DNA of 64,000 nucleotides from Nepenthes gracilis. Its lineage: Eukaryota; Streptophyta; Magnoliopsida; Caryophyllales; Nepenthaceae. The stretch is from NCBI GenBank assembly GCA_033239525.1, contig BSYO01000009.1:13351299-13415298 (forward strand). The letters are read 5' to 3'. Position numbers and translations under genes: made by a program. This document shows, piece by piece, positions 46,859 through 59,912 of this stretch. The notes beneath the pieces are model-generated. The model did no database searches, had not been told where the DNA came from, and worked only from the letters and a program-made list of their open reading frames with translations. Numbering within the stretch: the stretch's first letter is position 1; every line of letters starts with the position of its first letter.

Positions 46859-49800
46859 AAAAGAGATTCCTTAGGATTGATTTGAATCGTATGCGAAAAT
46901 TTAGGATAGATTAAGATTGGTCAAATAAGTAGCTGTAAGCGTTGGACAAGTTAAGTTAGACTGGCTAGTTCTAGTTACCTGAGATGGCAAGCTTAAACTT
47001 GAACTAAGTTAGAGATAGATGATGAATTTGGTTGTCTGACTTCTATGCCCTAGATAATTTCTAAGAATAGTTTTACCACGTAATTGCCTTCAGATATGAT
47101 ATTAGTAGTCACTACAGCTCTTAAATGAAAGTCCATTTACGACAGTGGTCGACTATGAGGTTGAGAGAAGTTATAGGGAGGCACCTTGAGGCTTCAAATT
47201 GATTGGTGCCGATTTAGTATTTAAGCTGATTGGCTTTGATTCGAGGTCTAGGGCAATCGATTTTTGTTCGAAGTTTAGGCTTGATTATTTCTGGGTTGAG
47301 GTCTTCGTACTAGTAATCCCTTAAGAAAGGATACTCGATCAATCCATTCAATATGGCAGATATGTGGAATTAATAGCTCGAGGTCTATGTGAGTTGGAGT
47401 TAATTTTGGGATAGTGAATTTAAGGACACTGATTTAGGATCAACTCATAGTGATTAAGTGCATGAATTTTTGGGTAATGCGAATCCTGTCGAAATTGAAA
47501 AAAGAAGTGTTGATGGATATTGATATGAAATGTATTGATAGGATATTATACTTTACAATTAGGTTATGAATTTCGAGTAAGAGGCAGAGTTAATCGAATC
47601 GAGAATAGGTGTTAAGTCATTGGTAAACGAGACCACTCTTTTAAAGTCAATTGGTGGTCGTTAAGAAATCTAGTTATGAAAAGTTTTGAGGATATATATT
47701 TAGAAGAAAAGATCAAGCTGACTTGTTTTAATAGATGATTAGGAGTCGAGTTGGAATCACCATTAGCCTTTGAGGATTTTGTATGGAATTAAAGAAGTAT
47801 TGGTTAGGTACTGTTGTGGATACCTTGGAACCTCTGTGAAGTAAGATAAATTGATGAGATTGTTATTGTTGGTTGAGTAATTTGTTACTCGGATGATTAA
47901 TGAATTGAAAAGCGGACATAGTGAATGGATAGATGATTTTTAATTTCGATCTGTGTCCGTAGCGTGATGATTGTGGATGATTAAAAATTATGCCGCAGCA
48001 GCATTCGGATAAAGATATGGCTACTGCAAAACTCAGGAGCGCCATTTGGACTTCGAAGTTTTGTGGGCATCCATGAATTTTATGGATTGGATCTTTTCGC
48101 TATATTCGGACCTATATTGAGATGGCTTCATTGATGGATTCAAAGAACACGGGGCCGTAGGTATTCCGTCGGGGATTGTATCTTCAGTTGAGAACGATTG
48201 TTAATCATGTGCTTGATTTGGAAAAGGGACATGATGTTGGGTTGAGAGAATGCCCTGTTGAGTGTATGGCATTTTGATAATACGATTTTAAATCCGTAGG
48301 ACCTTAAGTAGTGGGTGATTAGGAAGGCCAATTTGTGTCATGGAAACGTCTAGTCATCTTGGGTTTAACCAAATTTATTAAGCGATCCAACAAGTGTTCC
48401 TTGAGGATTGTAGTGTCCATGAGTCGTTTAGCTTGAGAAAGATATATAATCATTATGATGAGATACAAAAGATAGTTTCGAGGAGTAGAAATGGTCAATT
48501 GACTTCCATGTCATTTAGGATGACCTTTGATGGGTCTGGTAAGTTAGCATAGTATGTAATGTTTTTAAAAAAGTTAGAATTTTGCTATCCTGTCTCACGA
48601 TAGGTGGCTACCCTCGAACTAAGTGGGGGAGAACTCCATAGTTAGAATTACTCCACCCGTAGGTCGGAGTTGGCAATTGGAGTCTTCGCTTTAAGAACGT
48701 ATAGGTATTACCTTTGGAGATATGTATTATCTAATAATTTTAAAGGCCATAATAGTTTTATCATTAAGGAAATATAATTTTATGATATTACAAATGGATA
48801 GACCTGTTTAAGAATGTGAAGATGAACCTTGGTGTGGTGAGGAAAGTGAACATTTGTACAGACGATTAATGTTGGGAGTATTTAGATTTAATATGTTTTC
48901 GGCACTTCATAGGAGATGTGAAAGGTAAGTCGTGAGTAGGCCCTAATACTTAAAAAATGAAATTATCGTATTCTTAAATTGGGAGATAGAATGATACTCG
49001 ACGTATTGAAAATATGAAATCAGGAAATGAGAAGTCCCTATAATTTTGTTTCATGACGATTAGGACGATTCACTTATTATAATTATAGAGAATGTGTTTG
49101 GATTGAATTAGTTGGCCCATTAGTATGCCAAAGAAATCCTGAGGTTGATAAATGTTTGGATTTTGAGAATTAGGTGATGGCTTAAAGTTATTACAATTAT
49201 AATTTTGAATTTGGTTGTGATTTGAGAATTGCGGGTTTTATCTACAGGATACGGATACTTTAAGAATTGCTCTAATTGTGGCTGTTGAAAAATATGAGTA
49301 TTCCGAATAGATTATGTATTTTAAGGAAATGTTGGTTTGGTGGCATACCAATGATGTAGTGAGAATGTGAAGTATTCCGTCTTCGAGGTTTAATGATGAT
49401 TTGAGGTTTATTTTAGGCTCTTGGCCGAACATGATAAGAGAACTTGGGTGTCAAGTCAAATAAGATATAACGGTGAATTACAATTGGATAATTCGTAATT
49501 AAAAAAAATAATTAGAGTGGCACAGTGAAAGTATAACAAGCTCACATATATGAGGTTTAATAAGAGGTTAAGAAAGAGTAGTCTTTTGAGGCTTAGTGTA
49601 AATAGTAATAAGGATTCTCAGTTGATTGAGGTTTGGAGTTAAGTCGGAGAGGCAATTAACAGTTTTGGGTTGCTCTCGAACTTGGTAGGTTAGTGTGAAG
49701 TTTTTTTTCCAGGTATCGTAAATATAGAAATAGATAAGTGATTGTGATGAGTTGTGTCGAGGAATTTAGAGCTTATTCCCATAACGAAGTTTCAATTTGG

Positions 49801-49973
49801 ATTTTGATAGATCGATTAGGTAATAAGGATAAGAATAGCTCGAATGCCTAAGGTTTCATGGGACTATAGTTAACCGAGGGGGTGATTTGGGAATGCTTGG
49901 AAGATTGCTTCTGACTTGGGGATTTTAAAATTCGTCAAATTTCAGGGATAAAATTTCTATAAGTGATGGAGAA
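46859..49973 (+). mobile_element. LARD internal region, no intact coding sequence
   Basis: No frame of useful length and no recognisable gag, RT or integrase. It shares the AAGTGGGGGAG block (about 48630) and surrounding sequence with the family A interior at 18276-20150. Near the end, the sequence at about 49855-49910 faintly recalls the chromodomain end of chromovirus pol, which would make it a pol-derived relic; that match is weak. It ends with the polypurine tract AGTGATGGAGAA next to the 3' LTR. Confidence 0.65.
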
Positions 49974-52924
49974 TGTAACGACTTGAGTTTTAAAATATGA
50001 TAATTATGGTGTAATTGAATTAATAATGATCAAAGATTAGGTTTAGAATGTGAAAAATTAAATTTGGAAGTACAAAGAGAAAATTGGGTCCTGTAAGGTA
50101 TCAGTTTTTAAGATCAAAGATTAGGTTTAGAATATGAAAAATTAAATTTGGAAGTACAAAGAGAAAATTGGGTCCTGTAAGGTATCAGTTTTTAAGATAT
50201 AGTTAATATGGGTGCTGAGGTTTTGGATTTTTAAAATATTGTAATTGGAAGGTAATTAAGTTAAAATAAGTGAATTGTGGTCAAAAGGTACGAGAGAAAT
50301 CGGATTGAAAAGCTCAAAGATTTGGAATTGGCAAAATCACAAATCGAAGTTATAAATCATGGAATGTTAACCCGTAAATAAGATTTTGAGTTTTAAATTA
50401 TAATAATCATAGCTTATTAAGGTTATATAATCAAATTTAGGGCCCTAGGATGTGAAAAATTGAGTTAAAAGGGTCACAACGAGTCTCGGATGGCTAAAAT
50501 GCGAAGCTGGCACGCTGCTGGTAGGCACCGGGCCTGACCTGCATCCAACACACGCTGAGCCTAGACTCGAGCACCGATTCCAGCATATGGGCACCCAAGG
50601 CAGGCTTGCCATGCGATCATGCACCATTTCTAGAATCAAGTGCGCTCGATGCACGCTCACCACGTGCTCGAGCGTCGGCTCACCGAATAAAAGCGACACG
50701 CGCGCATTTTCTCAGGCAATTTTCATTTCCAAAAGAAAAACAGAGAGAGGGAGAGGGAAGAGGAAGAGAGAGAAGGGAAGGTGGAGGCCTGTGAGTTCAA
50801 TTTTGTCCGAGAGCCACTTAGAAAGGTGATAGATCGGGTTGAGATAAGTACACTCATACTCTTTTATTTCATTTTCGTACACTTTTATCTTGTTTTTTCG
50901 TGTATCCTCGTTCTGATACCCAGTTAGGCTTATATTTTGTGATTCTATAGATCTAAGCATGCATATATGTTAATTTAGAGTCCAAATTTGCAATTTAGGT
51001 AAGGTTTCGGACAATGAAAACCCTAACCCTGGCGCCTGAGGATGAAACCCATAGATTTTTGGCGTTTTAGCTTAATTTGAGACTAGACTATGGTTATCTA
51101 TAACTTGGGAATATATTTTTATCGATTGGGTATTCGAATTTGTGGTTTGAGGTGGAAATTCATTTGCGAAGCCCCTAACCCATGCCCGGACACCGTTTAA
51201 GCTTTGATTTGGAATTTAATGTATAAATTGATTTGAGATTATAGTTACCCATACCTTGGATTCAATAAATTACCCATTGGATGTCTGATATTTCGAGAAT
51301 AAATGAATATGTGTATCGGTACACTGTTCACTTGCACTATTCACCGAGGATTTTGGATGATATTTTACATAATTTTTCATATTTAATTGCTAATCAAATG
51401 ATATGTATATTTGTTTAAGTCCAATCGAATAATCTGGAAGCTTCGATATATGCGTTGTGAAAGAAATCTGTATCCGAAAGCTTTCAAAGTCAATTCATTC
51501 TTGAACGGTAAGAACTCCTTATATTCTCTATACTTTCGATATTCGTATATAAGTTAAGTTATGAAAAGATTGAAATTCGTAAGTAAGAAAGTAAGTATAT
51601 GAATAATTGGAGAGGAATTCCACATTGGGAATTGATAAATCTGATCTCCTAGATGGAGATATTTGTCAAAAGATGAATCTAATCTCCTAGATAGAGATAT
51701 CTATAAAAAGATAAATCTTATCTCCCAGATGGAAATATCTATGAAAAAAATCTGATAGAACTTTCTTCAAAAGAATTGGTAATTGTAAAACTAGGATCCA
51801 CATTCATGTTTCTGATGGGTAACGTCCCCAGGCATGTCATTAGTATAACACTAGAAGCTCAAGGAAATTATCTTGGCCGCTAGTTGTAGCGGGTGATATT
51901 AGAGGCTTGCCTTAAGACATTACAATAGTAATCGAGGACGGCTCTGTCCATAGAGTGATACGTGGTCCGCTCTTCCTCGGGGTGTTAAAATTTGGAGGAT
52001 AGAAATTAGAGTCTGACCTGCCTTTACAAGGTATTACTGTAACTGATCTCACTACAAGGGATACTACTATTTTGTTTCTGATCTTTGATTGTGTGCGAAA
52101 CACAATCTTTCATCGATTATTTGCTCCCTTTGGCTAGTAGTATTCACTATCCCGGGTTTACAAAGATGAATAATTATACTTATATTATATCCTAAAGAAA
52201 ATAAAAACAAAAGAAAGAAGTAAAATGTACCTCAAGCATGTCAATTTAAGTTCTGTTTATGCATTTTTCCTAATCATATCTCTTTCTCCTGTTTAATTTT
52301 GTTATTATTATTCAGCACTTTATTATAATATACTTGTTGAGCTGTTAGCTCACTCTTACCTCTTCTTCCTTTCAGATGAGATGTACGAGTTAATGTCGAA
52401 TTATTTAGAGTAAGGCGGGAGATAAGCTAAAGAGATCGGTTAGACTCTGAGGACTCGTAGTTTTGTATATGTTTAATGTAATATAATGAAAATAGTTAAG
52501 TTAGATTTACATTATATAATGGAATGTGGCATGATATGTTATGTATTATTATAGATTTTGTTATGCTTCCGTAGGTAGTTGATATATCTAGTTTTACTTC
52601 CGCTATTACTTGATTATGGATTTATTTAGGCTTAGATGGCATCTCTATTTAGATCTAATGCGATAGTTGTGATTACTGTGTTGGAGTCATGGATGATATT
52701 GTATTTGTCAATCCTGTGTATATATTGTGTTGAATGTTGAAGTCTGAGGATTTATATGCTTGTACAGGTTTTAATTAAGCAGGTTGTGTAATGGTTTTTG
52801 ATCCAATTACAAAAAAAAACGCAGCCAAAATTCCTATAGAATTCAATGTTTTAAAAATTTCGGGTATAAGTTTTGTTTATTTATTGACGGAGATTATTAG
52901 AGGAAAATAATCTGTTCCGTCATA
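49974..52924 (+). repeat. LARD 3' LTR, uninterrupted
   Basis: 2951 bases, TGTAACGACTTG to CCGTCATA. It served as the template for recognising the nested insertions of the 5' copy. It differs from the 5' LTR by an 84-base tandem duplication and scattered substitutions, many of them C/T or G/A. Confidence 0.9.
50028..50195 (+). repeat. 84-base tandem duplication in the 3' LTR
   Basis: Two nearly identical 84-base units (starting GATCAAAGATTAGG at 50028 and 50112) differing at about one position. The 5' LTR has a single copy (35350-35440), so the duplication followed insertion and is young. Confidence 0.9.
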
Positions 52925-53569
52925 GATACACTCGACTTAGAGTGGTTTTATGGTGAGGCACTGGTGGACAGCGATTTTGTGATGAGGCACTCGCGGAGAG
53001 AATTGTGAAAGAATTCTCGAGAGGCTCTACAGGTAGAGTGTGGTCTCTTGAGAACTCTTTAAAGTGGCACTGGTCGGCTTGTTTGAGCGAGAATGTAAGC
53101 GTGCCCTTGGATGCTACCTCAAGGGACTTTTATAACCTCTGGGTTAGCTTAACCTTACTTAGACGTTAAGGCTGGCCACCAGTTGGCTTGTACAGATTTG
53201 GTGGGCTTGTAAGGGGATTGCAGGCGTCAATTAAGGCAACCGTGATCAATCAGGAGGATTCATTCCCTCTTTGAGGAGATACTACACGCGACGGATAGTT
53301 GGACTACCATTATGATAGATATGTTTAGTTGGGAGTTGTCATTCTTAGAGGGATCATGATTTGAGGTAATATTTGAGGTTCTTACTGGTTAAGGCAAGTG
53401 ATCTTTAGCGTGATCGACTTGGGTTGTCTAGCCTTTTGGGGGACTGTTTTGGTCAATGGAGATGATGACTAGGCACTGGGTCTGTGGGCAAGATACTTTC
53501 TCAGTCTGCCGATAAGTTCATGGTTTTTTTATACTCGGCCGGCCCATCTCTACCGTCTCCATCAATTCT

Positions 53570-54177
53570 AATTTTTTTTTAACAATCCAAATGTTTAATT
53601 TAGATAGTTTAAAAAATTATAATTATATCCTTATTTTTTTAATATAATTTTATGAATAATTTATTATTAAATTGGTTAGATAATTAAATTAATTAGTAAA
53701 CTAGTTTTGGGTCATGGGCTCGGGGAATTTGTGAATTATTTGGATTTTGAAATCAGTTGCATCCTTGAACCAAAATTAGTTGGGCTTAATATTATAATGG
53801 ATAAGATTACGCTTCTTAAGCAAAAACCTTTGGTGGCCAATTTCTTGCCGTATTAGGATCAACATGGTGTGTAAATCACTTATGAGTTATTGTATAGACA
53901 TCTACAAATATATGAATAAATCCTGTGAGTTTATTTCTTAATTACTTTTATAAATTAGAAATATCTAGAGGAAATGAATAAAACAAATTATATGGTTAAA
54001 AACACTCTAAGTTCTTGATTATTTTGGGAAGTCAATCATTAAATTCTAAAACTAATTATTTGATTTGTTAATGATATTTTTTAGGATAAATAAATATGAT
54101 AATATTTTTTTGTATGGTAAGAAATTTCAGCAGAGTTAGCGAGAGTATGCATCCAATGGGAGGATTGATTTTATATA

Positions 54178-54215
<38 letters not shown>

Positions 54216-55996
54216 AAGGGTCAAAGATGCATTTAACTCAAATTGTAAGTAGTGAGCAAAGTGAGGGTTTGGTTGCATCTTAGGAGTGAAATCATCAACC
54301 AAATCACCTTGACCGGCCACCTCTTTTTCCTCTAACCAGAAAGCTAATTGTTATAGCTTAAATTTTGGTAGCCAAAATTTGTGAGTTGGTTATTTAGTTT
54401 TTAAGTATTTTGGGTTTGCATTTTTTGGCAGATAATTTTCAACAATTTCCCACCCCATTTCCTCATATTTCTAATATTGGTTAAAGAGAGAATTAACAAA
54501 CTCCACCTCATTACCATCTTCCTATTTAAACACTTAAAACCTCCCATTTATCTATCCTGTCGCAATTTCATCTAAGTGAAGAGAGAAAAGAAACAAAGCC
54601 AATTGGAGAGAGGGTGATCTGTGTGAAGTGAAGATCATTCAACTTTTGAGGCTAGTGGACTTATGACATTACTACTTTATTCTTCCATAATTGGATCAAT
54701 AATGTTCTTTCATTTCCAATCACAAGTAAGAATAGATTTATAATAGAATAAAGTTTGTGACAGGTTAAAATAATTTTAATGAGCATAATATTCTAGTAGA
54801 TGCATTGTTTAATTGACATTTGAATCAACATTCAAATGCCATTGCTTCAAGTTGCACTGTTTCAAGGCACGCTGGAATGCTGACTGCATTATTGCTTCAT
54901 ACATGTAGCTTAATTTTCATGAGAGTATATTATCTTTTACTTGGTACATTATACATTTTAGATATACTAATTGGTAGTATAGACATGTGTATATATACTT
55001 TTTTTTATGTCTAAAGGTAGATCTGAAATAGGAATTTATGTTTGGCACTTGAAGGCCATTAGAATGCTAAATAGTGGATTAAGGGATTTTATAAATCCTA
55101 GTGGTCCATTCAATTTTTCTTGGGATCTCTTAGTTGTAGAAATAACAATCTAATTGAGAAATTAGATTTGTTTTTCTTGGGGATTTGGGCTCGATGCAGA
55201 TGGTGGCTAGGCTATCATTCAAATGTTAGTATTGAGGTTCAAATACTAGATGTAGGATTGAGATTGTAATTTAAAATTGAGTGTTAGAGGATGTTGTGGG
55301 CCTCATTAAGAGATTGCCATGTGAGGCATTTAGGTACTCATGTTAATTCCATAATTTTCTCATTCTCTTGGTCTCATTGCCATTACCCTTTAATTCACAT
55401 GAGTATATTTCTTAGCACTCCATGGTTAAGTAAAGAAGAGTATATGAAAATTTTAAGATATCTAGGTGAATAAAAATCTATGAAATATTAACATAGTTTG
55501 CACTTTTCTAATACCTATTCTATTTTCAGTGGTAGAAGTCAATTTATTTTTAAGGTGATATATTTATAATATTGTGACCATCGTATTAAAATGATATCTG
55601 AGATATCATGGATTGGGGCATCATAAATAATATGAACATGACACAGATTAGCCTCTAGAAAAATTATAAGAATAGTGGGGATATTATGAGATATTAGAAT
55701 CTCAAGGTGCCTACTCAGTCAATAATGGTATATATGCACGGTCTTTGGTTATAGTGGTAGAATAAGATTTGTAGGTATTATTACTATTTTATATTATTGT
55801 AATATCATATTAAGTTGGATTTTTGAAAAATCTAATAGAGGGCCTTAATATTTGGGATACTTTGAGACCTTATTATATTTATTAATATTCGTTGGGATTT
55901 AGTAGATATCCTTTAGAATATCAAGATCATTACATAATTATTATAATGGATGTTAGCTAGTCACATTATTTATTGATATCATTTATAGTTGATGAT
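53570..55996. other. AT-rich host intergenic sequence
   Basis: It continues the sequence interrupted at 35029 by the nested stack. It is AT-rich with a (TA)n run at 54174-54213, and I find no frame, LTR pair or RNA gene. In the intact genome, before the insertions, the 53570 side lay about 540 bases upstream of the host gene's start. Confidence 0.5.
54174..54213. repeat. (TA)n microsatellite
   Basis: About 18 TA units with an early interruption. Confidence 0.9.
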
Positions 55997-57178
55997 TGAT
56001 GGGTCCATCATTCAGGAGTTGACTCAGAGTCAACTCATGATCAAAGCCCACGATGAAGAGGTTGCCAGAAGTCTCGGTTTAGGAAGAGGGCCTGCAGGCA
56101 GAAGGGGCAGGCTTTAAATTTGAGCGATGCCCTAGCTGACTCAGTCGGCCCAATTGAAACGGCCCATGATTCTCTTCCCGCATGTTGAAGTAACTTACCA
56201 TAACCGATCGAACCACTTAAGCAGATATTCCAAGAATATTCATCCACGTATGCATGATCGTTTCCAGAATGGCAACCGCCGTAATTGCGGACAGAGAATC
56301 ACCTGGAAGAAGGAAAGGATAACTGTCGGCAGCCAGGATGAGTAGGACAAGTATCCCCGAACGCGTAATCATTCTCGAAAAGGAAACTACCATTGACAAT
56401 CACCCATGATTATCTACATAGCTTAGCAGTCCTGCGTGGGATAGTTGTTTAGCCTTGGCTCTCAAGCTAAGGTTAATCACCTCTGTCACTTATAAACACC
56501 TCCCTTTCTCAGCGAAGAAAGGGGGCTTTTGGTAGCAAAAAGAGCCCAAAACACATAGAAAAACCCGAAGAGAAGAGATGATGGAGATGAAGGGTGATTT
56601 ATGTCCATGATTCTGTTGAAAGACAAGGAGCTCCCTAATGCTCTCGAGGCCATGGTCTCATAGTGCGATTCCTCTTTCTCCCTCTCTCAAGCCATTTCCC
56701 GTCGAGCACGTCCGTTAGAGCCAAGTCTTCCGCCAGCTCTCCGCGGCGACCACCATTGGCGACCTCGTCAAAGGTCCGCATTATCCGAAACCAAAAAGGA
56801 GATTATGTGGGAGTTCTCCATCTTTCTCTCCCTCTAAGCCTCCCCTTAGCTAGGCACCTCTAAATCGCCCTTCAGTCAGGTGCACCTCTAAGACTCCCCG
56901 TGTTGTGCACACTAAATAATCAATCCCCATAACGCATGCATCCGTGCACTCTTTTATATCATCGTATCTTTTTATTTTCTTAGAAAAATTATTGATTTGA
57001 GTATCGGAGGATAAATCGGAGAGAGAGTCCCGTCAATCTTCTGACCTCTTATTTTTAGTTATGTTGCGTAGAGTCCAAGTTCGAAGGGATAGGGACCGAA
57101 TCGACCCCAATTCGACCTGACGTAAAAGATCGTGTAGCTCCCTAACCCGTACAATAACCTAGATCCAGGGATGCATCA
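55997..57178 (+). repeat. Tat-like 5' LTR
   Basis: Starts TGATGGGTCC with a nearby inverted repeat (GAGTTGACTCAGAGTCAACTC, an internal palindrome at about 56016-56036). TATA box CTTATAAACACC at about 56489. It ends ATGCATCA at 57178. Its last 250 bases align by eye with the minus-strand Tat-like LTR copies at 1554, 5622 and 35030. The 5' start is inferred from the TGATGG shared with those copies. Confidence 0.6.
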
Positions 57179-57196
57179 TTATTGCCGTTTGTGGGA
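57179..57196 (+). promoter_or_regulatory. post-LTR leader/primer-site motif
   Basis: GCCGTTTGTGGGAA directly after the LTR is a variant of the GCCGTCTGTGGGAA motif found at this position in many plant Tat-lineage elements. A short gag-like start (MVNIPGMTQRTSRV, about 57235) follows, then a stop. Confidence 0.6.
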
Positions 57197-59768
57197 ATGA
57201 TTGAAAAGTCTTCCTCAACTATAAGAACAAACATGGTTAACATTCCGGGTATGACCCAACGCACTAGCCGGGTTCATAGTCTCCTATGGTGATGACCCCT
57301 CCTTGGTAGCCATGTAGACAAACGATTGACCCCAAGTGTGTAAGCACTCCCTACTCGACTAGGTGTCTAGGCCACTACGCACCACTTCTTGAGGATAGCA
57401 AATTGATAGCAAGCATATGTGATAAGCTCAAAACTGGACTGATAGGCCGATGATCCACTCTAGTGCTAGGCCTGTCTGGATGATCTGGATCCGATCTGAC
57501 ATCCAGCAGGTTTTACATGTTGGCAATCCAGTTCGGCATCTAGCCAACTTGATGGGTTAAGATCCACTCTGGCTTTTGGTTTGCCTGACTGATCCAGATC
57601 CAATCCGACATTCAACCGGTTTGACTGGTCAATGACCTAATCTAGTTCGGCATGTCTGATGGGTCTACAATCTAGTCCAACTTCAGTTCGAGCAGACAGC
57701 AGTCCGATCACCTCGACTTAGCAACCGATTGCCCCTTGGCTTGGCTCCCTTTCGACTTTCAAAATGGCAACTTGGTGGCTCACCGCGCATGCAAAGCACG
57801 TGCAAATACCAAAATACTCCATCTTGATATTACACTTGCTCAACCATGCCATCAATTAGATACGGGCCCATGCGGGAGCAATCTATAACCCAACAACAAC
57901 ATCATGTCGGCCCCAAACCGTTTGCACCCATCTGAAGGTGCAGTGTTGGGGGCTCCACTATTCAATTTCTAGATGATCGGAGAAAGCCAGTATCCCTAAA
58001 GGATCCAGAGGCCTGACGACCTCGAGGCCCGGGCAGCCCGAGCAACAGGGCCTAACCGTGGTTAGGCAATTGACTAAATTGTTAGAGACAGGCAGAGGAC
58101 TAGGACACCCTCAGGTGTAGAGAGCTCTGCCCCTATGCACGGTCTCCCACACCAGAAGACACTACTTACTCATCGGTCGAGGTCCTCTCCCTTCCGTCAC
58201 CCGAAGGTCATACATCAGCAAGTAAGTGTAATTAGAACTCGTGCTCCAACTAACGCACCTCGATGGCGATGACCCTACAGGTAGCCACGGTGATATCTAG
58301 TTTTGTGTTGGGCATCACACTCAAGTGGCTACGAGTCCTATGTGCCTACCTTGATAGCAGGTGGCTGGGGGCTCCCTTTTCCCATGCACAAATCTCAACA
58401 CTTACAAAAGGAGAAGTCAAAAGAGGGGACCACTCACCTAGAAAAATTGTATCCACCTAACAACCTCGACATTTAGAAAGATCCAAGAGGTAGGGCCCAC
58501 TCCCCATGAAAAAGATTGACTAGGTCCCAGAAAATAGGACAAAAGCCTAGAGCAGTGACACCTTCGCTATTATCGAAATGACTGGTGATACTATACCCAT
58601 ATAGAAGGCTCTCGCAACACCGACAGGCATCCAACCGCCCCCTCTCGAGGGCAAGAGGATCGATGAGAAAGGCCTTCAGAGTGTTCAGCCTTTTTCTTGC
58701 GAATGTCCTTGTTGGAGTAAAAGGCCTAACCTAGGGGCATGGCAAAGTTAATCCCACGAGGATACTCCATGCGGAGCATCAGATTCTGCAGAAGCTACAA
58801 TATGCTCACAATGTGGGCTCAACATGCTCGACTAATTACATGCCACACCAGTCAGAAACATCCCTCGTGGCAACAACCCCACTTTGGGTAGCTATGTCAA
58901 CAGATGAACAACATCGAAGCATGCAGACCCTCAAAGTAAGGTCCAGCAGCCTTTTTGTGGACCTCATGATTTCGTCTAAAGATGCTACACTGGGGGCTCT
59001 ACCCTCCAGCACCTCATCAAATCAGTGCGGACTAGTATCTGCAGAAGAGCTAATGGCCTGATGACCTCATGGCCTAGGTGGCCACGGGTGGCAGGGCCTA
59101 GTGCCAACTAGAAGACTATGAAAGTCATGGGCCATGAAATGAAAGCCCAGAGCTGCATTGCCCCGCCGTTGCAGGCTGGGGACACCCTATTTGAAAAGGA
59201 ACTTCACAGCCTCAAAAGGCACTTTGTTAACCTATCCAGATAACCATTTGCGATGAGGACTCAATCATTACCATCTCCTTGCAATATTTGGGAGCAACAT
59301 CTAGAGTCGCTCAATTGAAGTTCCGATTTGCCATTCCACCTGGATCATTTTGCAATTCATTAGGCTCCCCTAGTATTGTAACTTCCCTATATAGTGTCGA
59401 AAGCTCTCTCGAGTGCTCAACGGAAGGGCCGAGCTCTTGGGCCCCCTTTTCTGTGGCATTCCACTTCGGAAGACACTTCCCTCTCAACGACTGAAGTCTA
59501 CTACCGACTCCCGTAGGTGTCATGTTGGCTATAGTGGCTGTCCAATCTTAAGGGCATAAGTGCACCATCTCCCGCAAGTACTAATGATAATTCCATGTTG
59601 AATCTAGAAAAGTCTTGCATGCATCATACTGAGTGCTTGAATCATACTCTAATAATGAAATAATTGTTGTTTATTATTTATATGCTCATTCGAATGTTTG
59701 CATAACATTGCATAAAACCATACAATCTAGACTACCCTTAAGTCGGGTGAATTTTCATTCACCTGTTA

Positions 59769-59912
59769 TCAAACCTCGGTCCCAAACCAAGCGGCTTAGG
59801 GACGGTCAAATTACAAACCTCAGTTCTAAATTGATCAGCCTAGAAATGGTTGAATTTTAAACCTCAAGTGGCCTAGAGATGGTCGATTTTGAACCTCGGT
59901 CCAATTATTGAG
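59769..59912 (+). repeat. short tandem repeat in the Tat-like interior
   Basis: About three units of 40 to 55 bases, each with an AAACCTCGGT-type start and a GGCCTAGAGATGGTCGA-type end, diverged. Confidence 0.65.

Larger units (their letters stand above)
35301..52924 (+). mobile_element. LARD-type non-coding LTR element, family C
   Basis: Plus-strand element: 5' LTR 35301-46845 (with three nested insertions), primer site, 3.1 kb internal region without gag-pol, polypurine tract, 3' LTR 49974-52924. Target duplication GATGC (35296-35300) and GATAC (52925-52929) differ at one base. LTRs of about 2.9 kb with a short non-coding interior fit the large retrotransposon derivative (LARD) class, which is moved by proteins of another element. 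Insert-free length is about 8.9 kb. Confidence 0.88.
35030..53564 (-). mobile_element. solo Tat-like LTR 2, the outermost shell of the nest
   Basis: The two pieces 35030-35300 and 52930-53564 join to an LTR of about 0.9 kb. The perfect target duplication ATTCT lies at 35025-35029 and 53565-53569. In minus sense it starts TGATGG at 53564 and has a TATA box (TTATAAAAG, about 53130). The piece to the right of the insert begins GATACACTCGA, as does the equivalent sequence at 1837-1847 in solo LTR 1. Its internal region and partner LTR are gone, the usual result of LTR-LTR recombination. Confidence 0.85.

Noticed and set aside
46859..49973. Gag-pol in the LARD interior
   Set aside because: Apart from one weak chromodomain-like stretch at the end there is no frame or motif; called non-coding.
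53500..53680. Terminal inverted repeats (a MITE) around the nested stack
   Set aside because: The AT-rich flanks at 34930-35024 and 53570-53660 look vaguely inverted, but the resemblance is only composition. The ATTCT duplication and LTR ends explain the structure.
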